Shown in pieces: positions 34,630-43,077 of a stretch of DNA of 64,000 nt; position 1 is the stretch's first letter; each line of letters opens with the position of its first letter. Position numbers and translations under genes: made by a program. Source of the stretch: UBA2166 sp964463965 (GTDB lineage Bacteria; Nitrospirota; Nitrospiria; Nitrospirales; UBA2166). The stretch is taken from contig CAYXED010000002.1 of NCBI GenBank assembly GCA_964463965.1, forward strand, positions 248,001 to 312,000, given 5' to 3'. The notes below the pieces were generated by a model. That model was not told where the DNA came from and did no database searches. It saw only the letters and a list, made by a program, of their open reading frames with translations.

Positions 34630-35152
34630 TCTCTTTCTTGTTGTCATTCTTCTTTCGTGCAACGTAGGCTGGGCTTCGAATGGTAAAGCATCTGAGCCCA
34701 TTGTTATTACATCGAAAAGTTTGGCAGTTCATAATCAGGCTAATAAGGCTATTTTTGATGGAGAAGTCCTACTGGTTCAAGGGGCTTTTCGTCTTACTGC
34801 TGATCGTATGGTTGTTTTTTTTATAAGCCGAGAGACATCAGAGGTTCAAGATGATCCTGCCGCTCCAGCAGTCGCTGGAAAAAAGGTTTCTACCATAAAA
34901 GCAGCTGGACATGTCAAAATTTTGAATGGCGATCAATCTGCTAGTGGAAAGAAAGCTATGTATTATGCCAAGGAAGAAAAAGTTGTTTTAACGGGAAAGC
35001 CAGAGGTTTGGCAAGAAGGGTATCGCGTTACTGGTGAAAAAATTACACTTTTTCTAAAGGATGATAGGAGTGTGGTTGAAGGTGGAAGTCAGGTGGTGAT
35101 TACGGATAGTGACTCATTAAGTCTTGGAACCTCTAAAGAGGCTAAGGACTGA
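34604..35152 (+). CDS. lptA: LPS transport periplasmic bridge LptA
   Basis: A 182-residue exported protein with a signal peptide (about 1-25, ending V-G-W-A-S). ATG 34604 is preferred to an in-frame codon at 34574 because it leaves a normal signal peptide. The OstA/LptA jellyroll follows: A-I-F-D-G-E-V-L-L-V-Q-G, then R-L-T-A-D-R-M-V-V-F and Y-Y-A-K-E-E-K-V-V-L-T-G-K-P. LptA monomers stack to bridge the periplasm for LPS. It is followed four bases later by lptB. Confidence 0.88.
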   Translation: MFVPWLRINLFLVVILLSCNVGWASNGKASEPIVITSKSLAVHNQANKAIFDGEVLLVQGAFRLTADRMVVFFISRETSEVQDDPAAPAVAGKKVSTIKAAGHVKILNGDQSASGKKAMYYAKEEKVVLTGKPEVWQEGYRVTGEKITLFLKDDRSVVEGGSQVVITDSDSLSLGTSKEAKD

Positions 35153-35156
35153 CTCC

Positions 35157-35897
35157 ATGGCAATTGGTATCAAATCGCTCCATGCTAATGAACTGGAAAA
35201 GGTTATCAAGGGTAGGCGAGTTGTTCAGTCTGTGAGTTTACATGTTTCATCAAAGGAAATTGTTGGCCTGTTGGGACCAAATGGGGCTGGAAAAACAACA
35301 GTATTTGGTATGATTGTAGGTCTGATTAGGCCTGATAATGGGACGATTTTTTTTAACGATGAAGAGATCACTTATCTCCCGATGTATAGGCGTGCACGAA
35401 AAGGAATTGCCTATCTTCCACAAGAACCATCTGTGTTCCGGAGGTTGACAGTAGAAGATAACCTTTTGGCAATTCTTGAAACACTAGACTTGTCAGGTAA
35501 AGATTGTCGCCACAGACTTGAAACTATTTTGACAGAGCTTTCTATCGGACATATTCGTTCTCAAAAAGGATATACTCTTTCCGGGGGTGAGAGGCGGCGT
35601 GTTGAGATAGCTCGTGCACTTGTAATGAATCCAGAATTCTTGTTGTTGGATGAGCCTTTTGCGGGGATTGATCCCATTGCTGTGCATGAGTTGCAAACGA
35701 CGATGATGCATTTGAAGGAGCGAGGTCTTGGACTTTTAATTACAGATCATAATGTCCAGGAAACGCTCTCAATTACTGATCGTGCGTATATATTGAACGA
35801 AGGAAAAGTAGTGGAGTCGGGAAATCCATCAGATATTGCAAATAGTCCAACTGCACGTGCTGTATATCTTGGCGATCGTTTTAAGCTCACTGGGTAA
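35157..35897 (+). CDS. lptB: LPS export ABC ATPase LptB
   Basis: A 246-residue ABC ATPase from ATG 35157, four bases after the lptA stop. Walker A is G-P-N-G-A-G-K-T-T, Q-loop Y-L-P-Q-E-P-S-V-F-R-R-L-T, the ABC signature L-S-G-G-E-R-R-R-V-E-I-A-R-A-L, Walker B L-L-L-D-E-P-F-A-G-I-D-P, and the switch His is in I-T-D-H-N-V. The Y-L-P-Q-E and F-A-G-I-D-P forms are characteristic of LptB. LptF/LptG, the membrane partners, are not in this window. rpoN follows 11 bp later, as in many proteobacteria. Confidence 0.95.
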   Translation: MAIGIKSLHANELEKVIKGRRVVQSVSLHVSSKEIVGLLGPNGAGKTTVFGMIVGLIRPDNGTIFFNDEEITYLPMYRRARKGIAYLPQEPSVFRRLTVEDNLLAILETLDLSGKDCRHRLETILTELSIGHIRSQKGYTLSGGERRRVEIARALVMNPEFLLLDEPFAGIDPIAVHELQTTMMHLKERGLGLLITDHNVQETLSITDRAYILNEGKVVESGNPSDIANSPTARAVYLGDRFKLTG

Positions 35898-35908
35898 CCG
35901 GAAAAACT

Positions 35909-37297
35909 ATGGCAATGAAGTTACAGATGGATATGCGATTGTCGCAGCGTCTTGTCATGACGCCGCAATTACAGCAAGCAATTAAATTGTTGCAGATGTC
36001 TCGCGTGGAATTAGAGAAAACGGTCTCTGAATATTTAACTGACAACCCATTGTTGGAAGAAGTTGAAGAGGCAGATGATGCTGATGAAGGGGCAAGTTCA
36101 TGGGGAAATTTTTCTACTTTTTCGCAGAGTATTGATCGTCAGCAGTGGGATAGTTTTCAGCAGGGACGCTATACCAAGCCTGGAGATCAGGTTCTCTATA
36201 ACCAACGCGTAGCAACCGAGACAACACTTGAAGATCATCTTTTGTGGCAATTGAATCTTTCTGTTTTGACCGAAAAAGAGAGGGAAATTGCACGACTGAT
36301 CATTGGTAATGTAGATGAGCGAGGGTATTTGTCGTGTGCTCTAGAGGATGTTGCTGTAGAAACGGCAGTATCTCCTGATCGTGCAGCTGTTGTATTGCGA
36401 CATGTTCAGGGTTTTGATCCTTTAGGAGTTGCTGCACGAGACCTACGGGAATGTTTGCTTATCCAAGCTGAAGCTCTTGGACTCACTCACTCACTTGTGT
36501 CGATTATTATTGATCGGTTTATGAAACATTTGGAAAAGAAAAACTATAAAGCCATTGCTAAAGATGTTGGTGTTGGTTTACATGAAGTCTCTCATGCTGT
36601 GAAAATTATCGAGGGGATGGAACCTCGCCCTGGACGCCCATTTTTCAATGTTGAAAATCAAGCTATTGTTCCTGATGTTATGGTAAGTTTTTTTGAAGGG
36701 GAGTGGCGCGCTTTTCGTAATGAAGATGGGATCCCTCGTCTTAGGATTCAACCTGAATACAAGGCATTGGTTCAAAAAAAAACATTTGCATCCGAAGAGG
36801 CTCAAGCCTACCTAGGCGAAAAAATTCGATCTGCTCAATGGTTGGTTCGAAGTCTTGATCAACGTGATAAAACAATTATTAGAGTTGTTCAAAGCATTTT
36901 AAAATTTCAAGAGCCTTTTTTTTCTCGTGGAAGATCATATTTAAAGCCTTTGGTGTTGAGGCAAGTTGCAGACGATGTATCAATGCATGAATCAACCGTC
37001 AGTAGGGTGACTGCTAATAAATATCTTTATTCTCCGCATGGGATCTTTAGCCTAAAATATTTTTTCTCCGGTAGTATATCGCGCACGGGGGATGAGGCCT
37101 CTTGTGTAACACCGTTGGCTGTTAGGGAGGTTATTCGAAAGATAATTGCTGAAGAAGATAGCGATCGTCCACTCCGAGATCAAGATATTGTGAGCCTCCT
37201 CGGACAACAAAATATTCCGTTGGCACGGAGGACCGTTGCAAAATATCGTGGAGAGCTTCGTATCGGTCCAGCAAGTCAACGAAAGCGGCAGTTCTAG
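35909..37297 (+). CDS. rpoN: RNA polymerase sigma-54 factor
   Basis: A 462-residue sigma-54. Region I opens M-x-L-x-M-x-x-R-L-S-Q-R-L-V-M-T-P-Q-L-Q-style, followed by the core-binding region and the RpoN box A-R-R-T-V-A-K-Y-R near the C-terminus, which reads the -24 element. Region II is short and acidic. It follows lptB, the ancestral lptB-rpoN arrangement. The hpf and ptsN genes that usually come next are absent; rapZ follows directly (32-bp gap). No clear sigma-54 promoter was found in this window. Confidence 0.95.
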   Translation: MAMKLQMDMRLSQRLVMTPQLQQAIKLLQMSRVELEKTVSEYLTDNPLLEEVEEADDADEGASSWGNFSTFSQSIDRQQWDSFQQGRYTKPGDQVLYNQRVATETTLEDHLLWQLNLSVLTEKEREIARLIIGNVDERGYLSCALEDVAVETAVSPDRAAVVLRHVQGFDPLGVAARDLRECLLIQAEALGLTHSLVSIIIDRFMKHLEKKNYKAIAKDVGVGLHEVSHAVKIIEGMEPRPGRPFFNVENQAIVPDVMVSFFEGEWRAFRNEDGIPRLRIQPEYKALVQKKTFASEEAQAYLGEKIRSAQWLVRSLDQRDKTIIRVVQSILKFQEPFFSRGRSYLKPLVLRQVADDVSMHESTVSRVTANKYLYSPHGIFSLKYFFSGSISRTGDEASCVTPLAVREVIRKIIAEEDSDRPLRDQDIVSLLGQQNIPLARRTVAKYRGELRIGPASQRKRQF

Positions 37298-37329
37298 TAC
37301 TAACAAGTATTCCCGTTTGGTCGTATATC

Positions 37330-38205
37330 ATGTATGACTCTGATGGCGTACAGATCATCGTTATTACAGGCCTCTCTGGTGCGGGGAAAAGTTTAGCTAT
37401 CCGTTGTTTAGAGGATTCTGGGTTTTTTTGTGTTGATAATCTTCCCGTACCATTGCTTTTTAAGTTTTTTGAACTTTGTACACAAGAAGGTTCTGAAATG
37501 CGCAGAGTTGGCTTGGGTATTGATATTCGAGAAAGAGGCTTTCTTAGCGAGGTGTTGTCCGTTTTGAAGCAATGGCGTAATGAAGGCTTTAGGGTAGACG
37601 TTTTATTTATTGAGGCTCGAGATGATGTTTTATTTAGAAGATTTTCAGAAAGTCGTAGGCCTCATCCCTTAGCGTCAAACAGATCAGCTATGGATGCAAT
37701 ACGTTTTGAACGCGGTTTAATGAGTGAGTTGCGTGATAGCTCTGATAGAATAATTGATACATCAGATTCGATTGTACATGATTTTAGGGCTGCAGTAGTT
37801 CAATACTGCCAACGCTCTGTGGATGTTGGTCTTTTCCAGGTTTCGGTTGTGACGTTTGGGTATAAATTTGGAATACCTTACGATGCTGATTTGATTTTTG
37901 ATGTAAGGTTTCTCAAAAACCCTCACTTTGTTCCAGCATTGAAAAATCTTTCTGGGGAGGCTGATGAGGTAAGGCATTTTGTATTGAACTCAGAAAAATC
38001 AGACCTATTTTTTCAAAAAATAGAACCGTTCCTTTTGTCCATCTTGCCTCTATATAAAGCCGAGGGAAAAAGGTATTTAACAATTGGTATTGGTTGTACT
38101 GGGGGCCGACACCGTTCGGTTGTTGTTGGGGATAAGCTTGTAAAGTATATTAATGAGATTGGCTATAATGCGGTCCTGAGACATCGAGATGTGGAGCAAC
38201 TTTAG
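37330..38205 (+). CDS. rapZ: RNase adapter / nucleotide-binding protein RapZ (YvcJ)
   Basis: A 291-residue protein with Walker A G-L-S-G-A-G-K-S at 14-21, early D-N-L-P-V, the domain boundary region D-L-I-F-D-V-R-F-L-K-N-P-H, and the C-terminal G-C-T-G-G-R-H-R-S-V, all diagnostic of RapZ/YvcJ. In E. coli RapZ directs RNase E to GlmZ to tune glucosamine-6-phosphate synthesis; elsewhere its role is less clear. It follows rpoN without the PTS genes usually placed between them. Confidence 0.93.
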   Translation: MYDSDGVQIIVITGLSGAGKSLAIRCLEDSGFFCVDNLPVPLLFKFFELCTQEGSEMRRVGLGIDIRERGFLSEVLSVLKQWRNEGFRVDVLFIEARDDVLFRRFSESRRPHPLASNRSAMDAIRFERGLMSELRDSSDRIIDTSDSIVHDFRAAVVQYCQRSVDVGLFQVSVVTFGYKFGIPYDADLIFDVRFLKNPHFVPALKNLSGEADEVRHFVLNSEKSDLFFQKIEPFLLSILPLYKAEGKRYLTIGIGCTGGRHRSVVVGDKLVKYINEIGYNAVLRHRDVEQL

Positions 38206-38493
38206 AGTAAATTTATGTAAGATGTTTCATAATTAGCTTGTTTGCTATGGTAAGGAAGTAAGCATCAACCACTCTTTGGTTCACACACTCCTCAAATGAT
38301 GCTACGATCAGCTCTAGGGGTGTGGGGATGTTAGAGTTCAGGATGCGCAATGTCGCCCCGGTCTTGATATCCGTGAAATAGAGTTGGAATTTTGACGATA
38401 AATGGCTCGACCGTCGTCACAGGATGGCTTTGAAGTGGGGGCTTGTACCGCTAGTGTGGTCTCTGATCCTGTATGTTTACTTAAGGAGGATTA
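38206..38493 (+). other. Intergenic region before aroK
   Basis: A 288-bp gap in an otherwise tightly packed plus-strand run. It contains no recognisable gene. Two short frames reach into the aroK start: a 30-codon frame (38402-38494) whose stop overlaps the aroK ATG as TAATG, and a 31-codon hydrophobic frame (38424-38519). Neither has a good Shine-Dalgarno. No promoter or hairpin stands out. Confidence 0.35.
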
Positions 38494-39075
38494 ATGGGTC
38501 TGGATTCCAGAACTCCTAGTGTGGTGTTGATTGGATTTATGGCTACCGGCAAGAGTTCCGTTGGAGCTGCTTTAGCCAAGGCGCTTGAATGTCGGTTTAT
38601 TGACACCGATGTTTTAGTAGAGGATGCGGAGAAGATGTCAATTCATGATATTTTTTTGCAGAAAGGTGAAAAAGCATTTCGGGAGTTTGAAAGACGCGAA
38701 GTAAGTAAACTTTGCACTCTCGTGGGTAATGACCGCTGTGTTATTGCAACTGGTGGTGGGACGGTCATTGATTCAGTCAATATGGAAAAGTTGAAAATGT
38801 TAGGACAGGTTGTTTGTTTGCAGGCCACTCTAGACGCTATATTAGCACGAAGTAAAAGTGTTTCTGATGTAATGCGGCCGTTACTCTCTGCTACTACAGA
38901 AGATGAGAGGGTAGCAATCGAGAATCTGTTAGAAAATCGCAAGGCCTATTATGAAGATGCAGATTTTTGTGTTGACACTAGTAATCATAAGACTGAAGAA
39001 GTCGTAAGCATGATTGTACGACAACTCAATTGCTCGGGAAAGTTTAGTGAGGCTGTCTCTTTGACAAGATTATGA
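38494..39075 (+). CDS. aroK: Shikimate kinase
   Basis: A 193-residue P-loop kinase (shikimate to shikimate-3-phosphate). Walker A is G-F-M-A-T-G-K-S-S at about 14-22; the shikimate-binding motif is F-I-D-T-D, followed by F-R-E-F-E-R-R-E and the adenine-side A-T-G-G-G-T. A perfect AAGGAGGA precedes the ATG. The stop overlaps the aroB ATG by four bases (ATGA), so the two consecutive-pathway enzymes are coupled. Confidence 0.95.
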   Translation: MGLDSRTPSVVLIGFMATGKSSVGAALAKALECRFIDTDVLVEDAEKMSIHDIFLQKGEKAFREFERREVSKLCTLVGNDRCVIATGGGTVIDSVNMEKLKMLGQVVCLQATLDAILARSKSVSDVMRPLLSATTEDERVAIENLLENRKAYYEDADFCVDTSNHKTEEVVSMIVRQLNCSGKFSEAVSLTRL

Positions 39076-40265
39076 GGGATGGAGTGACATTAAAACAAAT
39101 GACTAAGTCTACCCGGGTGTTACGTGATATTGCTGAGCGTCAGCGTCGAGTTGCGACAATCTCTGTCCCGCTAGGTGAGCGAAGCTATTCAATCGAAATA
39201 GGGCATGGGATTCTCTCGAAGTTTGGAGACCGATTAAGCCAGCTGAGATCAAATCGCATAGGGGGAAAGGTTGCGATTGTAACTAACCCATCGTTGATGA
39301 AGTTGTATGGTGCCCAATTAATTAAAAGTCTTCGAAATGCAGGCTTTATTGTAACGACTATTCTCGTTCCTGCTGGGGAGCGTTCAAAGAGTCTTTCGTG
39401 GGTTGGCCGTATCATTGATAAGCTAGTAGAGGAAAAATTTGAGCGGCGTTCAGCTTTGATTGCGTTTGGCGGAGGTGTGATTGGAGATCTTACTGGTTTT
39501 GCTGCGGCTGCCTACTTGCGTGGTATTCCATATATTCAAATTCCAACGACTGTCATCGCTCAAGTTGATTCAAGTGTTGGAGGAAAAACGGCTGTTAACC
39601 ATGAGAAAGGGAAGAATCTTATAGGAGCGTTTTATCAGCCTCAATTAGTTTTTATTGATATTGCGGTTTTAAAATCCCTAAAAAAGCGTGAAATAGTTAG
39701 TGGGCTTGCTGAGGTGATAAAATACGGAGTGATTGCAGATGCAACATTGTTTAGGTTTCTTGAAGATCATATGAGTGACATTCTTGCGCTCGATGTGAGT
39801 GCTTGGATGCATCTTGTAAAACGGTCGTGTGAGATTAAGGCCGCAGTTGTCAGTGTGGATGAGCGAGAGGCAGGACGTCGTAGAGTTTTAAACTATGGGC
39901 ATACGTTTGGTCATGCAATTGAGGCTGTGACTGGTTATAGGGGATATAGCCATGGTGAAGCAATTGGTATTGGGATGGACTTTGCAGCAAATTTGTCTGC
40001 TCTGAAACAGACCTGTAGTCACACAACTATGCTTCGGCAACGGGAATTATTGAAGAGTGCAGGTTTGCCATATGCCATTCCTTCTTTGTCAAAAGTTGCA
40101 CTAATGAAGGCTATGGAACGTGATAAAAAGGTAATTTCAGCGATGGTTAATTTTGTGTTAGTGGATCGTATTGGTCGTGTTAGGATACAGCCGGTTGAAA
40201 AGCTAGTAATACGGCAGGCACTTAAGGTAACGAGTGATAGGCGTAGGCAACTGGCTTTTCTCTAG
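39072..40265 (+). CDS. aroB: 3-dehydroquinate synthase
   Basis: A 397-residue NAD- and Zn-dependent enzyme forming dehydroquinate from DAHP. Visible motifs: F-G-G-G-V-I-G-D-L-T-G-F (NAD site), Y-I-Q-I-P-T-T, D-S-S-V-G-G-K-T-A-V-N, G-L-A-E-V-I-K-Y-G and the metal-ligand N-Y-G-H-T-F-G-H-A-I-E. It has an N-terminal extension of about 30 residues compared with most AroB proteins, apparently the price of starting at the ATGA overlap with aroK; an internal start cannot be excluded. Confidence 0.95.
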   Translation: MRDGVTLKQMTKSTRVLRDIAERQRRVATISVPLGERSYSIEIGHGILSKFGDRLSQLRSNRIGGKVAIVTNPSLMKLYGAQLIKSLRNAGFIVTTILVPAGERSKSLSWVGRIIDKLVEEKFERRSALIAFGGGVIGDLTGFAAAAYLRGIPYIQIPTTVIAQVDSSVGGKTAVNHEKGKNLIGAFYQPQLVFIDIAVLKSLKKREIVSGLAEVIKYGVIADATLFRFLEDHMSDILALDVSAWMHLVKRSCEIKAAVVSVDEREAGRRRVLNYGHTFGHAIEAVTGYRGYSHGEAIGIGMDFAANLSALKQTCSHTTMLRQRELLKSAGLPYAIPSLSKVALMKAMERDKKVISAMVNFVLVDRIGRVRIQPVEKLVIRQALKVTSDRRRQLAFL

Positions 40266-40309
40266 GGCGAGATACCGTCCACTATCAGTTGTCAACGGGG
40301 AATCATACT

Positions 40310-41557
40310 ATGGGTAGATCAGCACGTAGGGTTGTTGTTACAGGACTTGGAGTAATTTCTCCAATTGGCATTGGAAATGATGCATTCTTGTCTTCGCTCA
40401 AGAATGGTCAATCTGGTATTGCTCCAATAACGCGCTTTGACACTAGCACATTTTCGTCTAAGGTGGCTGGTGAGGTTAACAACTTTTCTGCTGAGGATCA
40501 TCTTGGCCCTCGACGTGCTAATCAGATGGGGCGTTCTGCTCATTTTGCGGTCGCTGCTGCTGGTTTGGCTCTTGATGATTCTGGTATTAGCCTAGAAACG
40601 ATTGATAAAGAAAGGGCTGGAAGTATTATTGGTACTGCGGTTGGGGATCTTGGATGGGCAATTGAGGAGGCCCTCATACAAGATCATAATGGGCATGTTG
40701 TCGAAAACCCCCGTACTATGTTTATGGCATATCCAAACTCTGTCTCTGGGCATGTGTCTATTTGCTATGGACTAAAGGGGCCAACGGATACGATTTCCAG
40801 TGGATGTGCTTCGGCGGGGACAGCTTTTGGATTAGCATCAGAGCTGATTAATCGTGATGAAGCAGATATCCTTCTTGTTGGAGGGACTGAAGCGCCGTTG
40901 CAACCTACCATTTTTCGAAATCTTTGTTCAGCGGGGGCATTATCAACGATGAATGGTGGTGGAATGCCCGCGCCTTTTGACAAGGATCGTGATGGTCCGG
41001 TTTTGGCTGAGGGTGCTGGTGTTGTTGTATTCGAAGAATTGGGGCATGCGCTTCGGAGAAACGCAAGAATTTATGCAGAATTTAAGGGATGGGGGTCGAC
41101 AACTGATGCGTTTAGTCTTACGAGGACTGAACCTAATGGAACCCAAGGAATTAGAGCCAGTCTAGCTGCATTAAAAAATTCATCAGTTGCTGTTGACGAG
41201 GTTGATTATATCAGTGCATATGGGATTGCAACGCCTTCGTGTGATTGGACCGAAACTCGCATTACAAAGATGGTATATGGTGATCGTGCAAAAAAAATTC
41301 CTATCAGTGCAATTCAGTCTATGCTGGGATACTCTTGGGCGGCGATGGGTGCACTGCAATTTATTGCTAGTTGTTTGGCGATTACAGAAGGTGTCGTACA
41401 CCCAACAATCAATTATGTCGAGAAGGACATAAACTGTGATCTGGACTACGTGCCAAATATCTCACGTGATCTCCAGATTGATACAGCCGTGACGGATCAA
41501 TTCGGTTGTGGAAAAAACGTTGTTACAGTTGTTCGTCGATATGACGGGACCGAATAG
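40310..41557 (+). CDS. Degenerate FabF-type ketoacyl synthase (Cys kept, both His replaced by Tyr)
   Basis: A 415-residue thiolase-fold protein that aligns through its length with FabF/KS-II. The start is ATG 40310; a TTG seven codons earlier is less likely. Cys166 (T-I-S-S-G-C-A-S-A-G) aligns with the nucleophile. The first catalytic His, in A-H-G-T-S-T-P, is Tyr304 (S-A-Y-G-I-A-T-P). The second, in K-S-M-T-G-H, is Tyr341 (Q-S-M-L-G-Y), and the neighbouring Lys is Gln336. The FabF gate F-G-F-G-G is F-G-C-G-K. It is therefore unlikely to do normal Claisen condensation. An acyl-transfer, chain-length-factor-like or binding role is possible. It follows aroB by 44 bp. Confidence 0.8.
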   Translation: MGRSARRVVVTGLGVISPIGIGNDAFLSSLKNGQSGIAPITRFDTSTFSSKVAGEVNNFSAEDHLGPRRANQMGRSAHFAVAAAGLALDDSGISLETIDKERAGSIIGTAVGDLGWAIEEALIQDHNGHVVENPRTMFMAYPNSVSGHVSICYGLKGPTDTISSGCASAGTAFGLASELINRDEADILLVGGTEAPLQPTIFRNLCSAGALSTMNGGGMPAPFDKDRDGPVLAEGAGVVVFEELGHALRRNARIYAEFKGWGSTTDAFSLTRTEPNGTQGIRASLAALKNSSVAVDEVDYISAYGIATPSCDWTETRITKMVYGDRAKKIPISAIQSMLGYSWAAMGALQFIASCLAITEGVVHPTINYVEKDINCDLDYVPNISRDLQIDTAVTDQFGCGKNVVTVVRRYDGTE

Positions 41558-41574
41558 ATGCGAATGTGTCCATA

Positions 41575-41997
41575 CTACTTTTCAACTGGCAAGCCTGCTT
41601 TCTTCCACGCTTCAGTGCCTCCTTCAAGGTTATACACGTTAGTGTAACCTTCGGAGAGGAGGGTTCGTGCTGCAACATTTACCATATGACCAGTTTTGCA
41701 ATATAAGTAAATGGGAGTTGATTTATCAGAAGGAAATTTTTCTAAGTGATCGCCAATTGCGTTGTGTGGAATGAGGTGGTCAGTGCCTTTAATATGAGGC
41801 TGTTGTGGGGTGTGTACGTCGACCAACAGGATATCACCTTTTGAAACCGCAGCGTCAAAGTCTTTTGCCGGAAGGATATTTAATTCCTTTGGCGGGACAA
41901 AAAGTTGAATAAAACTACAACTGGATAAAAAGAAAACTATTAGGCTGGCCAGAGTTATAATTCTAATGTTGCGAGATCTTTCGTTATGAATTTTCAT
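41575..41997 (-). CDS. Rhodanese-domain lipoprotein
   Basis: A 140-residue lipoprotein with lipobox L-S-S-C at about residue 27. A single rhodanese domain follows: D-I-L-L-V-D-V-H-T at about 55, and the active-site loop Y-C-K-T-G-H-M-V, whose Cys is the persulfide carrier. The last block is G-Y-T-N-V-Y-N-L-E-G-G-T-E-A-W, the classical C-terminal motif. It is probably a periplasmic sulfurtransferase-type protein; substrate unknown. It is convergent with the ketosynthase gene and divergent from the SUMF1-domain lipoprotein gene. Confidence 0.88.
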   Translation of the reverse strand: MKIHNERSRNIRIITLASLIVFFLSSCSFIQLFVPPKELNILPAKDFDAAVSKGDILLVDVHTPQQPHIKGTDHLIPHNAIGDHLEKFPSDKSTPIYLYCKTGHMVNVAARTLLSEGYTNVYNLEGGTEAWKKAGLPVEK

Positions 41998-42146
41998 TGT
42001 ATAGGCTCCTCTCGATAGAACTGTGAAATGTTCGTCCTAAAAACGATTTTTCATCTTTGCCTGACGCTGTATGGTAAAATAACATATCATTTAATTCAAC
42101 GCATGAACGTGATTTCTCTGATTATATGACAATAGAGGTATTCCCA

Positions 42147-43040
42147 ATGAACATATGCAGAATAATGTTTGTATCTATTCTTGTGACCCTATATGCATGC
42201 GTAGGCGCATCACCAGTAGAGAATCGCTCACATGCTCCAGATCCGCAAGGTAGCGCAGATGCTGATGTTTCAGCAAGTATATTTGGGGCTGGGATAGGTC
42301 TAGTTAGTGATGTCCCGATGGCATTTATCCCTGCTGGGGAGTTCCGTATGGGAAGTGTGAAGGGCAGCGCAAAAGCAAAAAGATCTGAAGGTCCACAACG
42401 AGCCGTTCACCTTGACGCATATCATATGGATGTCTATGAAGTCACGACAAAAGATTATGCAAAGTTTATTGAGGTAACTCAACCTTCTTTAGCACCAAAG
42501 GGGTGGAGTAGCCTTGATCTCTCGAAACATGGCAATCGACCAGTGGTGGGAGTGACATGGGATGATGCTGTGGCCTATTGTGCTTGGGTGGGTAAACGAT
42601 TGCCAACTGAGGCAGAGTGGGAGAAAGGGGCACGAGGTACTGATGGAAGACAATATCCATGGGGAGATGAACCTCCTACTCCAGATAAGGCAACTTTGAC
42701 AAAAAAGTGGGAGGGGTACGAAACCCCTACACCTGTGGGGAGCTTGGAGGCTGGTAAGAGTCCTTATGGCTTGTATGATATGGCTGGCAATGCAATGGAG
42801 TGGGTTTCCGATTGGTATGATCCAAAATACTATGAGAGTGCGCCATCAGAAAACCCACAAGGCCCAGAGGGGGGAAGGGCTGGAATTGTGCGTGGGGGTG
42901 GTTGGGGGTTCTTACCTGCAGATGCCCGTGCGGCAAGACGTATCAATCCACCTCGTGAGACTAGATGTACTAACATTGGGTTTAGGTGCGCTAGAGATGT
43001 GGAAGGAGACTCAACAACTGACAGTCAGCCACCTAAGTAG
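42147..43040 (+). CDS. SUMF1/FGE-domain lipoprotein
   Basis: A 297-residue exported protein. ATG 42147 is preferred because AGAGG lies upstream. The lipobox is L-Y-A-C (about residue 18), so it is predicted lipid-anchored. The formylglycine-generating-enzyme-like domain shows F-I-P-A-G-E-F-R-M-G-S, V-T-W-D-D-A-V-A-Y-C-A-W, R-L-P-T-E-A-E-W-E, N-A-M-E-W-V-S-D-W and R-G-G-G-W. FGE-sulfatase pairs need a sulfatase, and none is in the window. Most exported bacterial SUMF1 proteins of this type lack a known reaction. Confidence 0.88.
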   Translation: MNICRIMFVSILVTLYACVGASPVENRSHAPDPQGSADADVSASIFGAGIGLVSDVPMAFIPAGEFRMGSVKGSAKAKRSEGPQRAVHLDAYHMDVYEVTTKDYAKFIEVTQPSLAPKGWSSLDLSKHGNRPVVGVTWDDAVAYCAWVGKRLPTEAEWEKGARGTDGRQYPWGDEPPTPDKATLTKKWEGYETPTPVGSLEAGKSPYGLYDMAGNAMEWVSDWYDPKYYESAPSENPQGPEGGRAGIVRGGGWGFLPADARAARRINPPRETRCTNIGFRCARDVEGDSTTDSQPPK

Positions 43041-43077
43041 TACTAATTTATGCTTTTGTTGAGAAATCTCTACTGTG

